This document shows, piece by piece, positions 44,477 through 54,113 of a DNA stretch of 64,000 bases; within the stretch, counting starts at the first letter, position 1, and every line of letters starts with the position of its first letter. Source of the DNA: DASZVB01 sp036272055 (GTDB taxonomy: Bacteria > Myxococcota_A > Polyangia > Polyangiales > Polyangiaceae); the NCBI GenBank assembly GCA_036272055.1, contig DATAZL010000112.1, positions 1-64,000 on the forward strand. Reading direction: 5' to 3'. The position numbers and the translations under genes were made by a program. Below the pieces are notes generated by a model, which saw nothing but the letters and a program-made list of their open reading frames with translations, ran no database searches and had not been told where the DNA came from.

Positions 44477-45112
44477 ATGGCGCGACCTACGACCTGTGCG
44501 GTCACCGTGCTCCTTCTCGCGACGCTATCGGGGAGCGCGCTCGCCGAGGATGCTCCGTCCCCCACGACGGTGAAGTCCGCCGACGGCCCGCGTCGCGATC
44601 CGCGTGGCGTGAAGGGCATCAGCCCGTTCTGGGAGGCCCTGAAGAGGGGCGACGACGCCGTCGCGGCCCACGACCTCGACGGCGCGAAGGCCGCGTACGA
44701 CGACGCCGTTCGCCTCGACCCGCACAACGGCCTCGGCCAGTACCGCGTCGGTGAGACCGAGCTCCTCCGCGGGCACTTCAAGGAAGCCGAGGCGGCGTGG
44801 CAGGAAGCGCTCCGCTTCTCGGGGGAGGACGCGAGCCTCAAGGCGAAGGTGCTCTTCGTGCTCGCCGACGTGAAGGAGCGGCAGCGAGCGTTCGAGGAAG
44901 CGACCAACGGGTGGAACGCCTACGAGACGCACGCCAAGGCCGCCCCCGCTGCGAAGACGTTCCCGGACTCGGCCGCCGATCGCAAGAAGCGGATCCAGGA
45001 CTGGAAGCAGGCGCTCATCGACTACGGCGCCGTCAAAGATCGCATCAAGCTCCGCCTCGAAGCCGCGAACAAGCAGGCCGCCGAGAGCGCGCTCTCACCC
45101 CAGAATCGCTGA
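44477..45112 (+). CDS. Exported TPR-repeat protein
   Basis: The 211-aa protein has a signal peptide (CAVTVLLLATLSGSALA). Two to three tetratricopeptide-like helical pairs follow (WEALKRGDDAVAAHDLDGAK; AYDDAVRLDPHNGLGQYRVG; ETELLRGHFKEAEAAWQEAL; VLADVKERQRAFEEATNGWN), then a charged helical tail. TPR domains bind other proteins. The location should be periplasmic. It is divergent from the SpoA gene (55 bp between starts) and convergent with the giant transglutaminase-like gene. Confidence 0.75.
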   Translation: MARPTTCAVTVLLLATLSGSALAEDAPSPTTVKSADGPRRDPRGVKGISPFWEALKRGDDAVAAHDLDGAKAAYDDAVRLDPHNGLGQYRVGETELLRGHFKEAEAAWQEALRFSGEDASLKAKVLFVLADVKERQRAFEEATNGWNAYETHAKAAPAAKTFPDSAADRKKRIQDWKQALIDYGAVKDRIKLRLEAANKQAAESALSPQNR

Positions 45113-45209
45113 GGCTCACGCTGGCTCAGCCTGCGCTCTCGCGCCGGCACGAACGCAGTGTCGTGAGCGCGCGGCGGCGTGAAGGGGCGCTCCGCCGACG
45201 GGCGCGTGT

Positions 45210-48200
45210 TCAGGGAGCCCTTACCTGGATATTGCGGGAGAGAGCATCGTCGGCTGCTCGTGCGAAGGCGGCGAAGCGGGCGTACTGGTCGGGCTGGATC
45301 CGACCAGCGGGGAGGTCGATTTCGCGCCGCAGATGGAGCACACCGCCGGAGAACGAGTCCTGGACGGTGATGCGGCGGTCGCCCTCGGCGAGCTTTGCTT
45401 CGGGCTGGAGGGTGACGGTGGTGCCCTTGGGTAGCTCGATGTCGACGGCGATGCTGCGGCGGAGGGTCTCGGACATGAGGAGCGGCGTCTGGCGCGTGGG
45501 CAACGTCGCGAGACGGCCGAGATCGGGCGCGAGCGGCGGCACGATGACCAGCGACTTGCCCTCCGGTTGCGCGAAGCGCGACACCTTGACGTTCATGCGG
45601 ATGACGAGCGGCGAGTCGAAGTCGTCGCGGTGCTCGATCGTGAATTTCTCGAGCGAGCCGCCGCGCAGCGTCTGTGCGAGCAGGTTCGACTCGAGCGCGT
45701 CGTGGAGCTGCTGCTCGGGTACCTGTGAGAGCCCCTTGCGGAGAGCTATCGCAAGCTTCCCGCTGAACTGCTCGACGAGATCGATGGTGAGAGCCCCGGT
45801 CGCATCGAGCTTGCCCGCGCCGGAGAACGCTATCTCGTCCTCGGAGCCGTGATCGGGCAGCTTCGTCTGCTCGTGCGCGCCCTCGAGGAAGTACGCCGGC
45901 ATCCCGCGGAGATCGGCCGAGACGTAGCCGAACGGCGCGTACTTGTTGCCGAGCGTGAGCCACGCGGTCTCCTTGCCGGTCTCGATCGCCGCGACCGGCA
46001 ACGCGTAGAGCGTGGCTTCGGAGATGGGTCCCTCCGGCGGCGGCGCGAGACGGCTCTTCGCGACGGCGTAGCGCACGTGAATGCCGAGCGCGCGGCACAG
46101 CATGCGGAAGCCTTGCCACAGGTTACCGTGTCTCCCGATGATGACGCGCCGTCCGTCCGATTCGTCCCCTGACTCGACGTTGTCGAGGAGCCAGCGATAG
46201 GCCTTCTTCGCGCGGCCGAGCTCGTCGCTCGCCGGCAAGGGTTCGACGATGTGCCGCGCGATGCGGGCGATACGCGGGTCGACCGGCGTCACCTGGGTGA
46301 GCGCGTCGCCGAGCGCCTCGAGACGGCGCTCCAGAGTCACGCCCCAGCCGATGCGGACGCTCGGCAAGAACTCGGTGATCGGGACGCTTCCCGGTTCGGT
46401 CGGCGCGGCGGGGCTCTCCTCGACTCTCCAGCGACGCGTGACGAGCCCGTCGCGGTGCTCGACGGCCGGCGCAGGCACCGCGCCGGTCGTCTCGACGACG
46501 AGGTCGCGGTTCTCCGGCGAGATGACGAGGAACTCGCTCCGTGCGTAGCCGACGTTCTCCTCGCGGAAGAACCAGCGCGGGCCCATGTACACGAGCCCGT
46601 GGCCCTCGTTCGGCGTGAAGATGACCTGCTCTGTCTCGATGTAGTCGCCCACCTCGAGGTGCGGAAAGGTGACGGTCGGCTTCCCGGCGACGAACTCCGG
46701 TTCGAGCGTCGAGCCGTCGCGCTTGATGACGCGCATGTGCAGCACGAGGCCTTCGAGCGCGCGGTGCTCGGCGAACGTCGAGATCGCCTCCGCGCTCTGT
46801 AGCCGGATGATCTCGTGCTCGAGCATGCGGCTCGAGCCGTCGGCGCGGACCCAGAGCGCGGCGTAGTCGAGGATGCGCGCCGCGGTGCCGGGCATCGTGC
46901 GGCCGCTCTTCTCGTAGGCCGCGATGATGTCGCGCGCGTCGAGGCGATAGGGCTCGAGCTCCGTCGAGCCTTCCACGAGATCGATGGCGTTCGCGATGGC
47001 GCCGGGGTTCGCACCGGCCTGGACGGAGTCGGCCAGGGCATGGCGGAGAGCGCGGTCGTCACCTTCGGCGTACTTCGCGTCGGCGAGATCGAGGCGCGCC
47101 CGGGCGTTGGTCGGCTCCTTCTGGACGGCCGCCTCGAGCTTCTTCTTCAGATCCTCGGCGCGCCCTGCGCGCTCCTTCATCTCCGCGATGCGCTCGGCGA
47201 GCTCCTTCCGCTCGGCGTGCTGCTTCGCGAGCCGCTCGAGCTCGGCGATGGCCGCCGTGAAATCTTCGCGAGCGAGCGAGCGCGTCGCCGCGATGTCGTC
47301 GTCGCGATCGAGCTTCTGGATACGTGAGACGAGGTCGTCGACGGTGCGCGCGTCGCCCTCCGCGTCGTAGACGTCGATGGCCGCGTGGAGCGCGCCCAGG
47401 TTGTTCGGGAAGCGCTTGAGCAGCTCCTTCACGGCGCGTGCGTGCTCCGCCGACCAGCCGAGCTCGCCGTAGACGCGACCGAGGGCGAGCAGCACGTCGG
47501 GCACGCCGGGGAAGTCCACGGCGAGTCGTTCGAGGGCCGGGACGGCTTCTTCAGCGCCCTTCTTCTCGGCCTGTCCCATCGCGAGCGAAAGACGCGATGC
47601 CCAGAGGCCGGGATCTTTCTTCACCGCTCGCTCGTGGAGCTCGCGCACGAGATCGCTCGCCTGCGACGCCTCGAAGATCGGATCGTCGTCGGCGAAGAGC
47701 GCGGCGAACGAGAGCGTCGCGCCCGGCGCGCGCTCGATCTTCTCGATGAGGGGCGCGGTGAGCACCGAGGCGACGTCGTCGCTGCTCTCGACGTGGGCCA
47801 TGAACGCAGCGATCAGGCGCGTCACATCGTCCCCCGGATCGGCGACGTCACCGTGGCTGATGTAGCGCTCGAGGACGTTCGCCGAGCCGATGACCTCGGG
47901 CGGCGTGATCTCGTACGGCGCGTCGGAGCTCGTGCTCGCGACGATGCCGCTCGGCACGCCGTCGGGGCGGAGCAGTCGGATGGACGTCGAGGGCTCACCG
48001 ATGCGCGCCACGACGCGGTGGTGCCCCTGCTTCAGGTGCAGCATCACGCCGAAGCGCGGCCACACGCCCCAGTTCCGAACGTCGCGCTCGAGCACCAGCG
48101 CGTCGTCGACGCGGACGGCGAGCGCGCCCTGCACCGAGAGAATGAGGTCGCGCTCCGACGGCACGTCGAACGACGTCTCGACGTAGTAGACGCCCTCGCC

Positions 48201-48983
48201 CGGCCGTTCGTCGCTCGTCAGCGCGCACGAGTGCGCTTCGGTCTTGAGCTTCCGTGGCGCCTTCGCGACGCCGGGATCCGGCTCCCACCGGTACGGCCAG
48301 GGACCGGGATTTTCCGGCGGAAATGTGCGCGTTGCATCCGCCGGCACGCCGCGCCCGAACGGCCCTGCGAGCCGCGCGGTGGTGAGACACCCGTAGAGCT
48401 CGACGACCCGGCGATCCACGTCGGTGGTGCCGGCGGCCCACGCCTCGTCGATGGCCCACTCCACGAGCTCGCTGCGCGCGCGCCACCCGGACCAGCGCGG
48501 CTCGCGCAAGAGCTCCTCGACGAACGGACGCCACTTCTGCCAGAGCTCCGGCGCCTCGTCGCTGTACGCGACGGCGCGGTTTGCGGCGAACCACGCGACG
48601 AGCGGCGCGCGCTCGTCCTGCGAGTCACGCGCGGCGCGAACCGCTTCGAGGTAGTGCTCCGCGGCCACCGCGACACGGCCGTGCATCGCGTCGTCGAACC
48701 CGCGCGCGAGCGACGCCATCATGCCGCCCTGGCCGAGCGAATCGAGTCGCGACCGCGCCTGCTTCGCGCGCGCAGCGTCGCCACCCGGCGAGACCATCTC
48801 GCGGAGGAGCCACGCGCCGGCGATGTCGGCGTTCGTCGCGGACGAACCTTGCTTGCGCGCGTCGTCGAGCGACGGCTGCTTCGGCCGCGCGCCGCGCGCC
48901 GCGCATCCCGCGACGAGGAGCGCGCCTGCGAGCACGAAGAGACGGGAGAAGACGGTGCGTGTTTGCATCGAAGAATGGCCCAT
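45210..48983 (-). CDS. Giant lipoprotein with TPR and degenerate transglutaminase-like domain
   Basis: The 1257-aa protein has a lipoprotein signal (RTVFSRLFVLAGALLVAGC). It has a beta-rich N-terminal region, TPR-like helices near 400-640 (FALLFADDDPIFEASQ-like and VLLALGRVYGELGWSAEHA), and a DUF3857-like beta domain near 700-850 (HMRVIKRDGSTLEPEFV; TFPHLEVGDYIETEQVIFTP). A transglutaminase-like region follows near 915-1000. There the active-site motif is lost: GRHGNLWQGFRMLCRALGI stands where active relatives, including the neighbour, have GDCKDKA before the same helix. It is thus probably structural or binding rather than catalytic. It starts 3 bp after the stop of the active-looking paralogue, so the two form a pair. 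Confidence 0.7.
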   Translation of the reverse strand: MGHSSMQTRTVFSRLFVLAGALLVAGCAARGARPKQPSLDDARKQGSSATNADIAGAWLLREMVSPGGDAARAKQARSRLDSLGQGGMMASLARGFDDAMHGRVAVAAEHYLEAVRAARDSQDERAPLVAWFAANRAVAYSDEAPELWQKWRPFVEELLREPRWSGWRARSELVEWAIDEAWAAGTTDVDRRVVELYGCLTTARLAGPFGRGVPADATRTFPPENPGPWPYRWEPDPGVAKAPRKLKTEAHSCALTSDERPGEGVYYVETSFDVPSERDLILSVQGALAVRVDDALVLERDVRNWGVWPRFGVMLHLKQGHHRVVARIGEPSTSIRLLRPDGVPSGIVASTSSDAPYEITPPEVIGSANVLERYISHGDVADPGDDVTRLIAAFMAHVESSDDVASVLTAPLIEKIERAPGATLSFAALFADDDPIFEASQASDLVRELHERAVKKDPGLWASRLSLAMGQAEKKGAEEAVPALERLAVDFPGVPDVLLALGRVYGELGWSAEHARAVKELLKRFPNNLGALHAAIDVYDAEGDARTVDDLVSRIQKLDRDDDIAATRSLAREDFTAAIAELERLAKQHAERKELAERIAEMKERAGRAEDLKKKLEAAVQKEPTNARARLDLADAKYAEGDDRALRHALADSVQAGANPGAIANAIDLVEGSTELEPYRLDARDIIAAYEKSGRTMPGTAARILDYAALWVRADGSSRMLEHEIIRLQSAEAISTFAEHRALEGLVLHMRVIKRDGSTLEPEFVAGKPTVTFPHLEVGDYIETEQVIFTPNEGHGLVYMGPRWFFREENVGYARSEFLVISPENRDLVVETTGAVPAPAVEHRDGLVTRRWRVEESPAAPTEPGSVPITEFLPSVRIGWGVTLERRLEALGDALTQVTPVDPRIARIARHIVEPLPASDELGRAKKAYRWLLDNVESGDESDGRRVIIGRHGNLWQGFRMLCRALGIHVRYAVAKSRLAPPPEGPISEATLYALPVAAIETGKETAWLTLGNKYAPFGYVSADLRGMPAYFLEGAHEQTKLPDHGSEDEIAFSGAGKLDATGALTIDLVEQFSGKLAIALRKGLSQVPEQQLHDALESNLLAQTLRGGSLEKFTIEHRDDFDSPLVIRMNVKVSRFAQPEGKSLVIVPPLAPDLGRLATLPTRQTPLLMSETLRRSIAVDIELPKGTTVTLQPEAKLAEGDRRITVQDSFSGGVLHLRREIDLPAGRIQPDQYARFAAFARAADDALSRNIQVRAP

Positions 48984-48986
48984 CGT

Positions 48987-51900
48987 TCAACCGGGCCCGA
49001 GCACGAGGCGCGGCGTCACCGCCGAATCGGCGTCCGCGCAGAACTGCTTGAAGGCGGGATACTGTTCGGGCGGCACGCTCATCACCTTCACGACGAACCG
49101 CGTCTTCACGACGACCTTGGTCGCGTCGCGCTCCACGGTGACGGTGTAGCTCCCGAACGGGCTATCGCCCTTCGCGTCGGGGGGGCTCGAGACGACCTTC
49201 ATGCCGGGTGGAAGCTTCACGACGAAGGTGTCGTCGAGGGTGCCGAGCGCGGTGAGCCGTACTGCGTTCCGGCGCGTCGAGAGCGACGCGTACGTCGGCG
49301 TGAGGCGGAAGCCCGGCGTCACCGGCAGCGACACTTCCTGTCCCTCCTGGCGACCGAGGCGCGACGCCGTGCCGTGCACCTTCACCGCGACGGGCTGCTC
49401 GATATCGTCGAGCGTGGAGACCTGGACGCCGGCCGCGCCCGCCGCGAGCTCGAACCCCGGGAACTCACCGCCGAGATCTTCCGACAGACGATCGCGACGG
49501 GTGCCCTCGGCGTGGAAGCGGCGGCGCCACGATGCGGCCGTCGTGCCCGTCGTCTCGTACGCGACGTCGAGCTGCGCGGAGCCGTCCTTCTTCAGAGCGG
49601 CGGTCACCTCGCGCTTGCGTACACTCCGCGACGGATCCGAGATGGGGAGCCGGACCAGCTCGGAATTGCCCTTGTTCACGCGGAGGGCGAGCGCACCCTG
49701 ATCCATCGCGGGAAGCTCCGACGATCCGGTGAACTCCGCCGTGCCGTCGAGGTAAAGATCGAGCGACGGCACGTACGCGATCGCGTGGTCGAACGGGGCA
49801 AGGCTCGCCACCTTGGAGTCGAAATCGCCGCGCATGCCGGAGCGGACGATCACCATCGTCGAGTCGATACCGAGCTCCTTGAGGAGGGTGACGATGACGG
49901 CGGCCTTGTCCTTGCAGTCACCCCAGCCGCGCGAGACGGTCTGCACGCAGCGATGCGGCTTGTAGCCGTAGATGCCGAACTCGAGCGCGACGTAGCGCGT
50001 GTTCGTGACGACCCAGTCGTAGACGGCCTTCGCCTTGTCGAGGTCGGTCGTCTTGCCCTGGGCGATCTTGTGGGCGAGCTTGCGCGTCTCGTCGTCGGCC
50101 TCGAGCTGATCCCTCGTGAGGCCCCAGTACCACCGGCCGAGATCCTTCCAGCTCGAGTACGTCGAGACGTGCACGAAGCCGAGCAAGCTCGGGAACGGCG
50201 GCATCGACGGCTCGGCGACGAGCGCCGGCACGTGATCGGCCGCGAAGCGATAGATGCGCGAGTTACCGCGCTCGTCGACCGATTGCTTCAGCGTCGGTAG
50301 ATGCTTGTCGTCGACGTAGAGCTTGCGGCTCTTCGGCGTGATGAGGACGTACTCGGCGTGACCGGTCGGCTCCGACGACTGCAGATACTCGACGTCACCG
50401 AAGTAATCGGCGAACTGGTTCTGCGAGCTCATCGAATCGATGCGATACCGGAGCTCGACGACGTCACCCGGCTCGAGGCGCGGGAACTGCACGTAGAAGG
50501 TCCGCGCCGACGTGTACATCGCGATCTCGGGGTCGTCGGCCGCGCCCTCGCCGCTCTCTATCGCCTCGTCCACCGTGCCGTCGCCGCGGAAGACGCGCGC
50601 GCCACGGAGCTGCACGCGCTCCGCGTCGGCCTGATACTGGAACGCATATTGACGTCCGAGCGCGGCGGCCGCCTCGGTGAGCGGCTGGAACACGACCTGA
50701 CGGAATTTGCTCGAGAGCCCGTTTTCGAACACCGTCGTCACGGTCATGTCGAGGACGGTGCGACGGTTCTGCCCGGCTGCCGGCGCGTGACGCTCCTTGA
50801 GGAACTTCTCCGCCTCCCAGGCGTACGCCTCGTCGACGCGTGAACCGCTCGGCTCGAGGTGCTCGACGTACTCGCGGACGTCCTTGTTCTGCGGCTCCAC
50901 CTGGAGCACCCGGCCGAGTAGCGAGAGCTGCTCGGTGCGATGCCCGAGCTCACCTTGCAGATCGGCCGCCGCGCGCAGCGTGCCAACGTCGTCGGGGGCG
51001 AGTGAGAGAGCACGCTCGTACGCCTCCGTCGCGCGTTCGGGTTCGCCGAGCGCACGGTACGCGCGTGCCGCCGTTCCGAGCGCCCACTGTTCGTCGGGCT
51101 GAGCGGAGAGCAAGCGATCGATCCAGCGTTCCGCGGCAGGCTTGTCACGCCGGGCGACGCCGAGGTCGATGAAGCGCGAGAGTAACGTCCTGTCGTCGAA
51201 GCGGAACGCGGCGTAGCGCGACTCGATCTCCGACGCCTCGGTGTCGCGCCCGAGCGCACGGAGCTGCGACGCGTACATGTTCAGGAGCAACACCGAGCGC
51301 GGGTTCTGGTCGGTGGCGCGCGCGAGGAGCGACAGCGCCGTGTGTCGCAGGCCGACCTCGTTGTAGAGCTCCACCTCGCCGCGGATCGCCGCGACGTTGT
51401 CCGGATCGAGCCGGAGCACCTCGTCGTAGAGCGGGAACGCCGCGCGGGTGTTCATCCCTTCGCGCGTGAGCGCCGCGCGCGCGAGCGTGACGCGCGTGAC
51501 GACGTGCTTCTTCGGCACGAGCTTCTCGGCGCGCTCGATCCAGCGCGCGCGCTGGTTGCGATCTTCGGCGAGCTCGGCGGCGGCCAGGAGCCTCGGGATG
51601 GTGGGCGTCGCTTCTGCCGCGGCCTCGGCGAGGTTCTTCGCGGTGTGGAGCGCGGGGTCGTCTCCGCCTGTCGCGACGAGATACTTCGCGTACGCGGCGA
51701 GGTCGTCGGGCTTCGGGGCCTTGGGCGCGACGAGCCGCTCGAAGACCTGGATCGGTCCCTCGAGGCCGCCGCGTTTCGCGCCGGTCGTCTTCGCGCCGGT
51801 CGTCTTCGCGCCGGTCGTCTTCGCGTCGGGGTGCTTCCCCTTCGCGGCAGCGGCGATCGTCTCCGCGGAGGCGGCGCTCGCCTCGAGCGTGTTCGTGACG

Positions 51901-52733
51901 AGGAGCGTCGGGTCGGGCCGGCCGGCGGCGTCGGCGAGACGGACGGAGAACACCGGCGCCGTGTCCGTCGCGCAAAGCTTGACCGTCAGATTCGAGACGC
52001 TTTTGCCGAGATGGACGGTCGCGGCATACCGATCGGCGTCGTAGCGGCGCTCGGCCGGATCCGAGATGACGACCGAGCCGTTCCAGAAGACCTTCAGGGC
52101 GCCGCCGGACCCGACCCACAGGGAAAGGTCGCGGTCGTGAGGTGTCTTCTGGGAGACGAACGCCGAGGCGTAGACGCACGTCTTCTTGTCGGGACGGATC
52201 AGGCTCTCGAAATCGACGTACCCGAACGGGAAGGCGTCCGGGACGGTTCGCCAGCGGACCGGCCGTTCTTTGCCGGAGTAAGCGCGCCCCGGGACGATGG
52301 GCGAACCGAAGTCCGCTTCGGGACCGAAGGCGTTATCGAAGCCCGCCTTGCCCTCGTTATCGAAGGGGCCGATCGCCATCCAGGTCGAAACGAAGCCGAG
52401 CGCGCGCGTGTCGCGCGTTGCTGCGGCGACGTCGCCACGACGTAGGCGCGCATAGGCGCCGAGGAGCGCGGCATACGACTGTGCGGGCGCCTCGAGCCGC
52501 GCATCGTGGCTCGCGCCGTCGAGCACCTCCTCGACCTGGCTCGGATCGGCTCGATCCCACGTGTCCCACACCGCGCGAAGGGCTGCGTACGTCTCCGGTC
52601 CACGAGCGCGGCCGAGTTCTTGAACCGCTTCGAGCAGGTCGGGGTGGAAGAGCGACGTAGCCGCGGCCGGCTCGGCTACGAGGACTAGCGTCGCAAGGAC
52701 GGCTGCTGCTGCTGCTGGGGAAGATGTCTTCAC
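48987..52733 (-). CDS. Giant exported protein with TPR, DUF3857 and transglutaminase-like domains
   Basis: The 1248-aa protein starts at a GTG that is followed directly by a signal peptide (KTSSPAAAAAVLATLVLVAE, then PAAATS). TPR-like helices span about 360-640 (AYRALGEPERATEAYERALS). A DUF3857 domain is near 650-810 (VFQPLTEAAAALGRQYAFQY; QFPRLEPGDVVELRYRIDSM). A transglutaminase core has the catalytic Cys in SRGWGDCKDKAAVIVTLLKE near residue 936, and FDHAIAYVPSLDLYLDGT supplying His/Asp. A beta-rich tail completes it. DUF3857-transglutaminase proteins are known from Bacteroidetes and myxobacteria, but their substrates are not established. A KTTGA repeat (three copies) lies near residue 310. 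Confidence 0.8.
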   Translation of the reverse strand: MKTSSPAAAAAVLATLVLVAEPAAATSLFHPDLLEAVQELGRARGPETYAALRAVWDTWDRADPSQVEEVLDGASHDARLEAPAQSYAALLGAYARLRRGDVAAATRDTRALGFVSTWMAIGPFDNEGKAGFDNAFGPEADFGSPIVPGRAYSGKERPVRWRTVPDAFPFGYVDFESLIRPDKKTCVYASAFVSQKTPHDRDLSLWVGSGGALKVFWNGSVVISDPAERRYDADRYAATVHLGKSVSNLTVKLCATDTAPVFSVRLADAAGRPDPTLLVTNTLEASAASAETIAAAAKGKHPDAKTTGAKTTGAKTTGAKRGGLEGPIQVFERLVAPKAPKPDDLAAYAKYLVATGGDDPALHTAKNLAEAAAEATPTIPRLLAAAELAEDRNQRARWIERAEKLVPKKHVVTRVTLARAALTREGMNTRAAFPLYDEVLRLDPDNVAAIRGEVELYNEVGLRHTALSLLARATDQNPRSVLLLNMYASQLRALGRDTEASEIESRYAAFRFDDRTLLSRFIDLGVARRDKPAAERWIDRLLSAQPDEQWALGTAARAYRALGEPERATEAYERALSLAPDDVGTLRAAADLQGELGHRTEQLSLLGRVLQVEPQNKDVREYVEHLEPSGSRVDEAYAWEAEKFLKERHAPAAGQNRRTVLDMTVTTVFENGLSSKFRQVVFQPLTEAAAALGRQYAFQYQADAERVQLRGARVFRGDGTVDEAIESGEGAADDPEIAMYTSARTFYVQFPRLEPGDVVELRYRIDSMSSQNQFADYFGDVEYLQSSEPTGHAEYVLITPKSRKLYVDDKHLPTLKQSVDERGNSRIYRFAADHVPALVAEPSMPPFPSLLGFVHVSTYSSWKDLGRWYWGLTRDQLEADDETRKLAHKIAQGKTTDLDKAKAVYDWVVTNTRYVALEFGIYGYKPHRCVQTVSRGWGDCKDKAAVIVTLLKELGIDSTMVIVRSGMRGDFDSKVASLAPFDHAIAYVPSLDLYLDGTAEFTGSSELPAMDQGALALRVNKGNSELVRLPISDPSRSVRKREVTAALKKDGSAQLDVAYETTGTTAASWRRRFHAEGTRRDRLSEDLGGEFPGFELAAGAAGVQVSTLDDIEQPVAVKVHGTASRLGRQEGQEVSLPVTPGFRLTPTYASLSTRRNAVRLTALGTLDDTFVVKLPPGMKVVSSPPDAKGDSPFGSYTVTVERDATKVVVKTRFVVKVMSVPPEQYPAFKQFCADADSAVTPRLVLGPG
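51780..51830 (-). repeat. 15-bp in-frame minisatellite (KTTGA repeat)
   Basis: A 15-bp unit (CGCGCCGGTCGTCTT on the plus strand) is repeated about three times inside the giant transglutaminase-like gene, encoding DAKTTGAKTTGAKTTGAK. It falls in a linker between domains and could vary in copy number. Confidence 0.7.
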
Positions 52734-53002
52734 TGTAGGCGCGGGGTCTCCATCCGGGCGTGCAGTGTACAAGAACCCCGGTAGAACAAAAGACGTGCCT
52801 TGCTGGCGAGATGTGGCTCAGATAGAAGAGGATGTTGACTCGTTCGACAGAATTTCTAAGCCGGCAGTCTCGCCTGTCTCGATTACTTGCTGCGCACCAT
52901 GCCACGCTCTAGAGCAACCACCTCGAAGCACTCTTCGAATGCTCTGATTACGCTCGCGGCTACGGCTTCGAGCGCGCGGCCAGATGGCTCGCGGAGGTTC
53001 GT
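52734..53002. promoter_or_regulatory. Divergent control region between the transglutaminase-like gene and mglBA
   Basis: This 269-bp gap separates divergent genes. A good -35 element TTGACT (52835-52840) precedes an A/T-rich stretch GAATTTCTAAG, but the spacing to any -10-like hexamer is poor, so the mglBA promoter is only tentatively placed here. No gene was seen. Confidence 0.3.
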
Positions 53003-53482
53003 ATGAACGCTCAGATGGTGATGTACGAAGAGGAGTTCAATCAGATCCAGACGGTCGTAGACCGACTGGTGAAGGAGGCGAACGCCCGGGTAGTCTTCAT
53101 CGTCGACAAGAACGGCCAGCTGATCGCAGCGAGTGGTGAGGTCGATAACATCGACACCACGTCGCTCGCGTCGCTGACCGCGGGCAACATCGCCGCGACG
53201 GGTGGCATCGCGAAGCTGCTTCGTGAGAACGAGTTCGCGACTCAGTTCCACGAGGGCGAGAACGCGAACATCCACATCCAGCTCGTCGGCAACCGGGTCA
53301 TCCTCGTGGTGATCTTCGACTCGAAGTCGAGCCTCGGCCTCGTGCGCCTGCGCGTACGCAAAGCGAGTGAAGAGCTGAACAGGATCTTCGAAGCGTTGCT
53401 GTCGAAGGTGCAAGAGCCCGGTGGGGACTCGCCCTTCGCCGAGATCACCGACGAAGACATCGACAACCTTTTCAACGATTGA
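53003..53482 (+). CDS. mglB: MglB, Roadblock/LC7 GTPase-activating protein for MglA
   Basis: The 159-aa protein consists of a Roadblock/LC7 domain (MVMYEEEFNQIQTVVDRLVK; ARVVFIVDKNGQLIAASGEV; TAGNIAATGGIAKLLRENEF; ANIHIQLVGNRVILVVIFDS; LGLVRLRVRKASEELNRIFE) and a C-terminal acidic tail. In Myxococcus, MglB is the GAP that keeps MglA inactive at the lagging pole and so sets cell polarity for gliding and twitching. The gene precedes mglA by 12 bp in the usual order. It is strong evidence for a myxobacterial-type host, although mglAB pairs also occur elsewhere. Confidence 0.93.
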   Translation: MNAQMVMYEEEFNQIQTVVDRLVKEANARVVFIVDKNGQLIAASGEVDNIDTTSLASLTAGNIAATGGIAKLLRENEFATQFHEGENANIHIQLVGNRVILVVIFDSKSSLGLVRLRVRKASEELNRIFEALLSKVQEPGGDSPFAEITDEDIDNLFND

Positions 53483-53494
53483 CCAGGCCGCCCG

Positions 53495-54082
53495 ATGAGC
53501 TTCATCAACTACATGGCCCGGGAGATCAACTGCAAGATCGTCTATTACGGCCCCGGCCTCTGCGGAAAAACGACGAACCTGCAGTACATCTACGAGCGGA
53601 CGAACCCCGAGGCGAAGGGGAAGATGATCTCGCTCGCGACGGAGACGGAGCGCACGCTCTTCTTCGATTTTCTCCCGCTCTCGCTCGGTGAGATCCGCGG
53701 TTTCAAGACGCGTTTTCACCTCTACACGGTGCCCGGTCAGGTCTTCTACGACGCGAGCCGCAAGCTCATCCTGAAGGGCGTGGACGGCGTCATCTTCGTC
53801 GCCGACTCGCAGCTCGAGCGCCTCGAGGCGAACGAGGAGAGCGTCGAGAACCTCCGTACGAACCTCGCCGAGCAGGGCTACTCGCTCGAGAAGATTCCGT
53901 ACGTCATCCAGTACAACAAGCGCGATCTGCCGAACGCCGTCACGGTGGAAGAGCTCCGTCAGGTGCTCAACCCGCAATCCGTCCCCGACTACGAAGGGGT
54001 CGCCCGCACCGGCGTAGGCGTCTTCGACACGCTGAAGGCCGTGAGCAAGCTCGTGCTCACCGAGCTCAAGCGCGGCGGCTGA
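53495..54082 (+). CDS. mglA: MglA, Ras-like small GTPase for cell polarity and motility
   Basis: The 195-aa small GTPase has P-loop GPGLCGKTTN near residue 19, TVPGQVFYDASRKLILKG (switch II region) near 78, and NKRD (guanine specificity) near 141. The N-terminus SFINYMAREINCKIVYYGPG is nearly diagnostic of MglA. When GTP-bound it localises to the leading cell pole and drives type IV pili and gliding complexes. It is co-transcribed with mglB. The 195-aa length equals that of the known Myxococcus protein. Confidence 0.95.
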   Translation: MSFINYMAREINCKIVYYGPGLCGKTTNLQYIYERTNPEAKGKMISLATETERTLFFDFLPLSLGEIRGFKTRFHLYTVPGQVFYDASRKLILKGVDGVIFVADSQLERLEANEESVENLRTNLAEQGYSLEKIPYVIQYNKRDLPNAVTVEELRQVLNPQSVPDYEGVARTGVGVFDTLKAVSKLVLTELKRGG

Positions 54083-54089
54083 CGTCGTT

Positions 54090-54113
54090 CTCCTTCACAG
54101 GCACGTGAAGGAG
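54090..54113. terminator. Bidirectional terminator candidate after mglA
   Basis: A perfect 9-bp stem CTCCTTCAC/GTGAAGGAG with a 6-nt loop lies between the convergent mglA and lipoprotein genes and covers the stop codon of the latter. There is no T-tract. Confidence 0.4.

Noticed and set aside
47385..50300. A 971-codon open frame on the plus strand opposite the giant transglutaminase-like genes
   Set aside because: It spans the stop and start of two well-supported minus-strand genes. Its His/Arg/Asp-rich composition (RRHRR, HVRRLD) is that of the antisense of GC-rich coding DNA; no motif was found.
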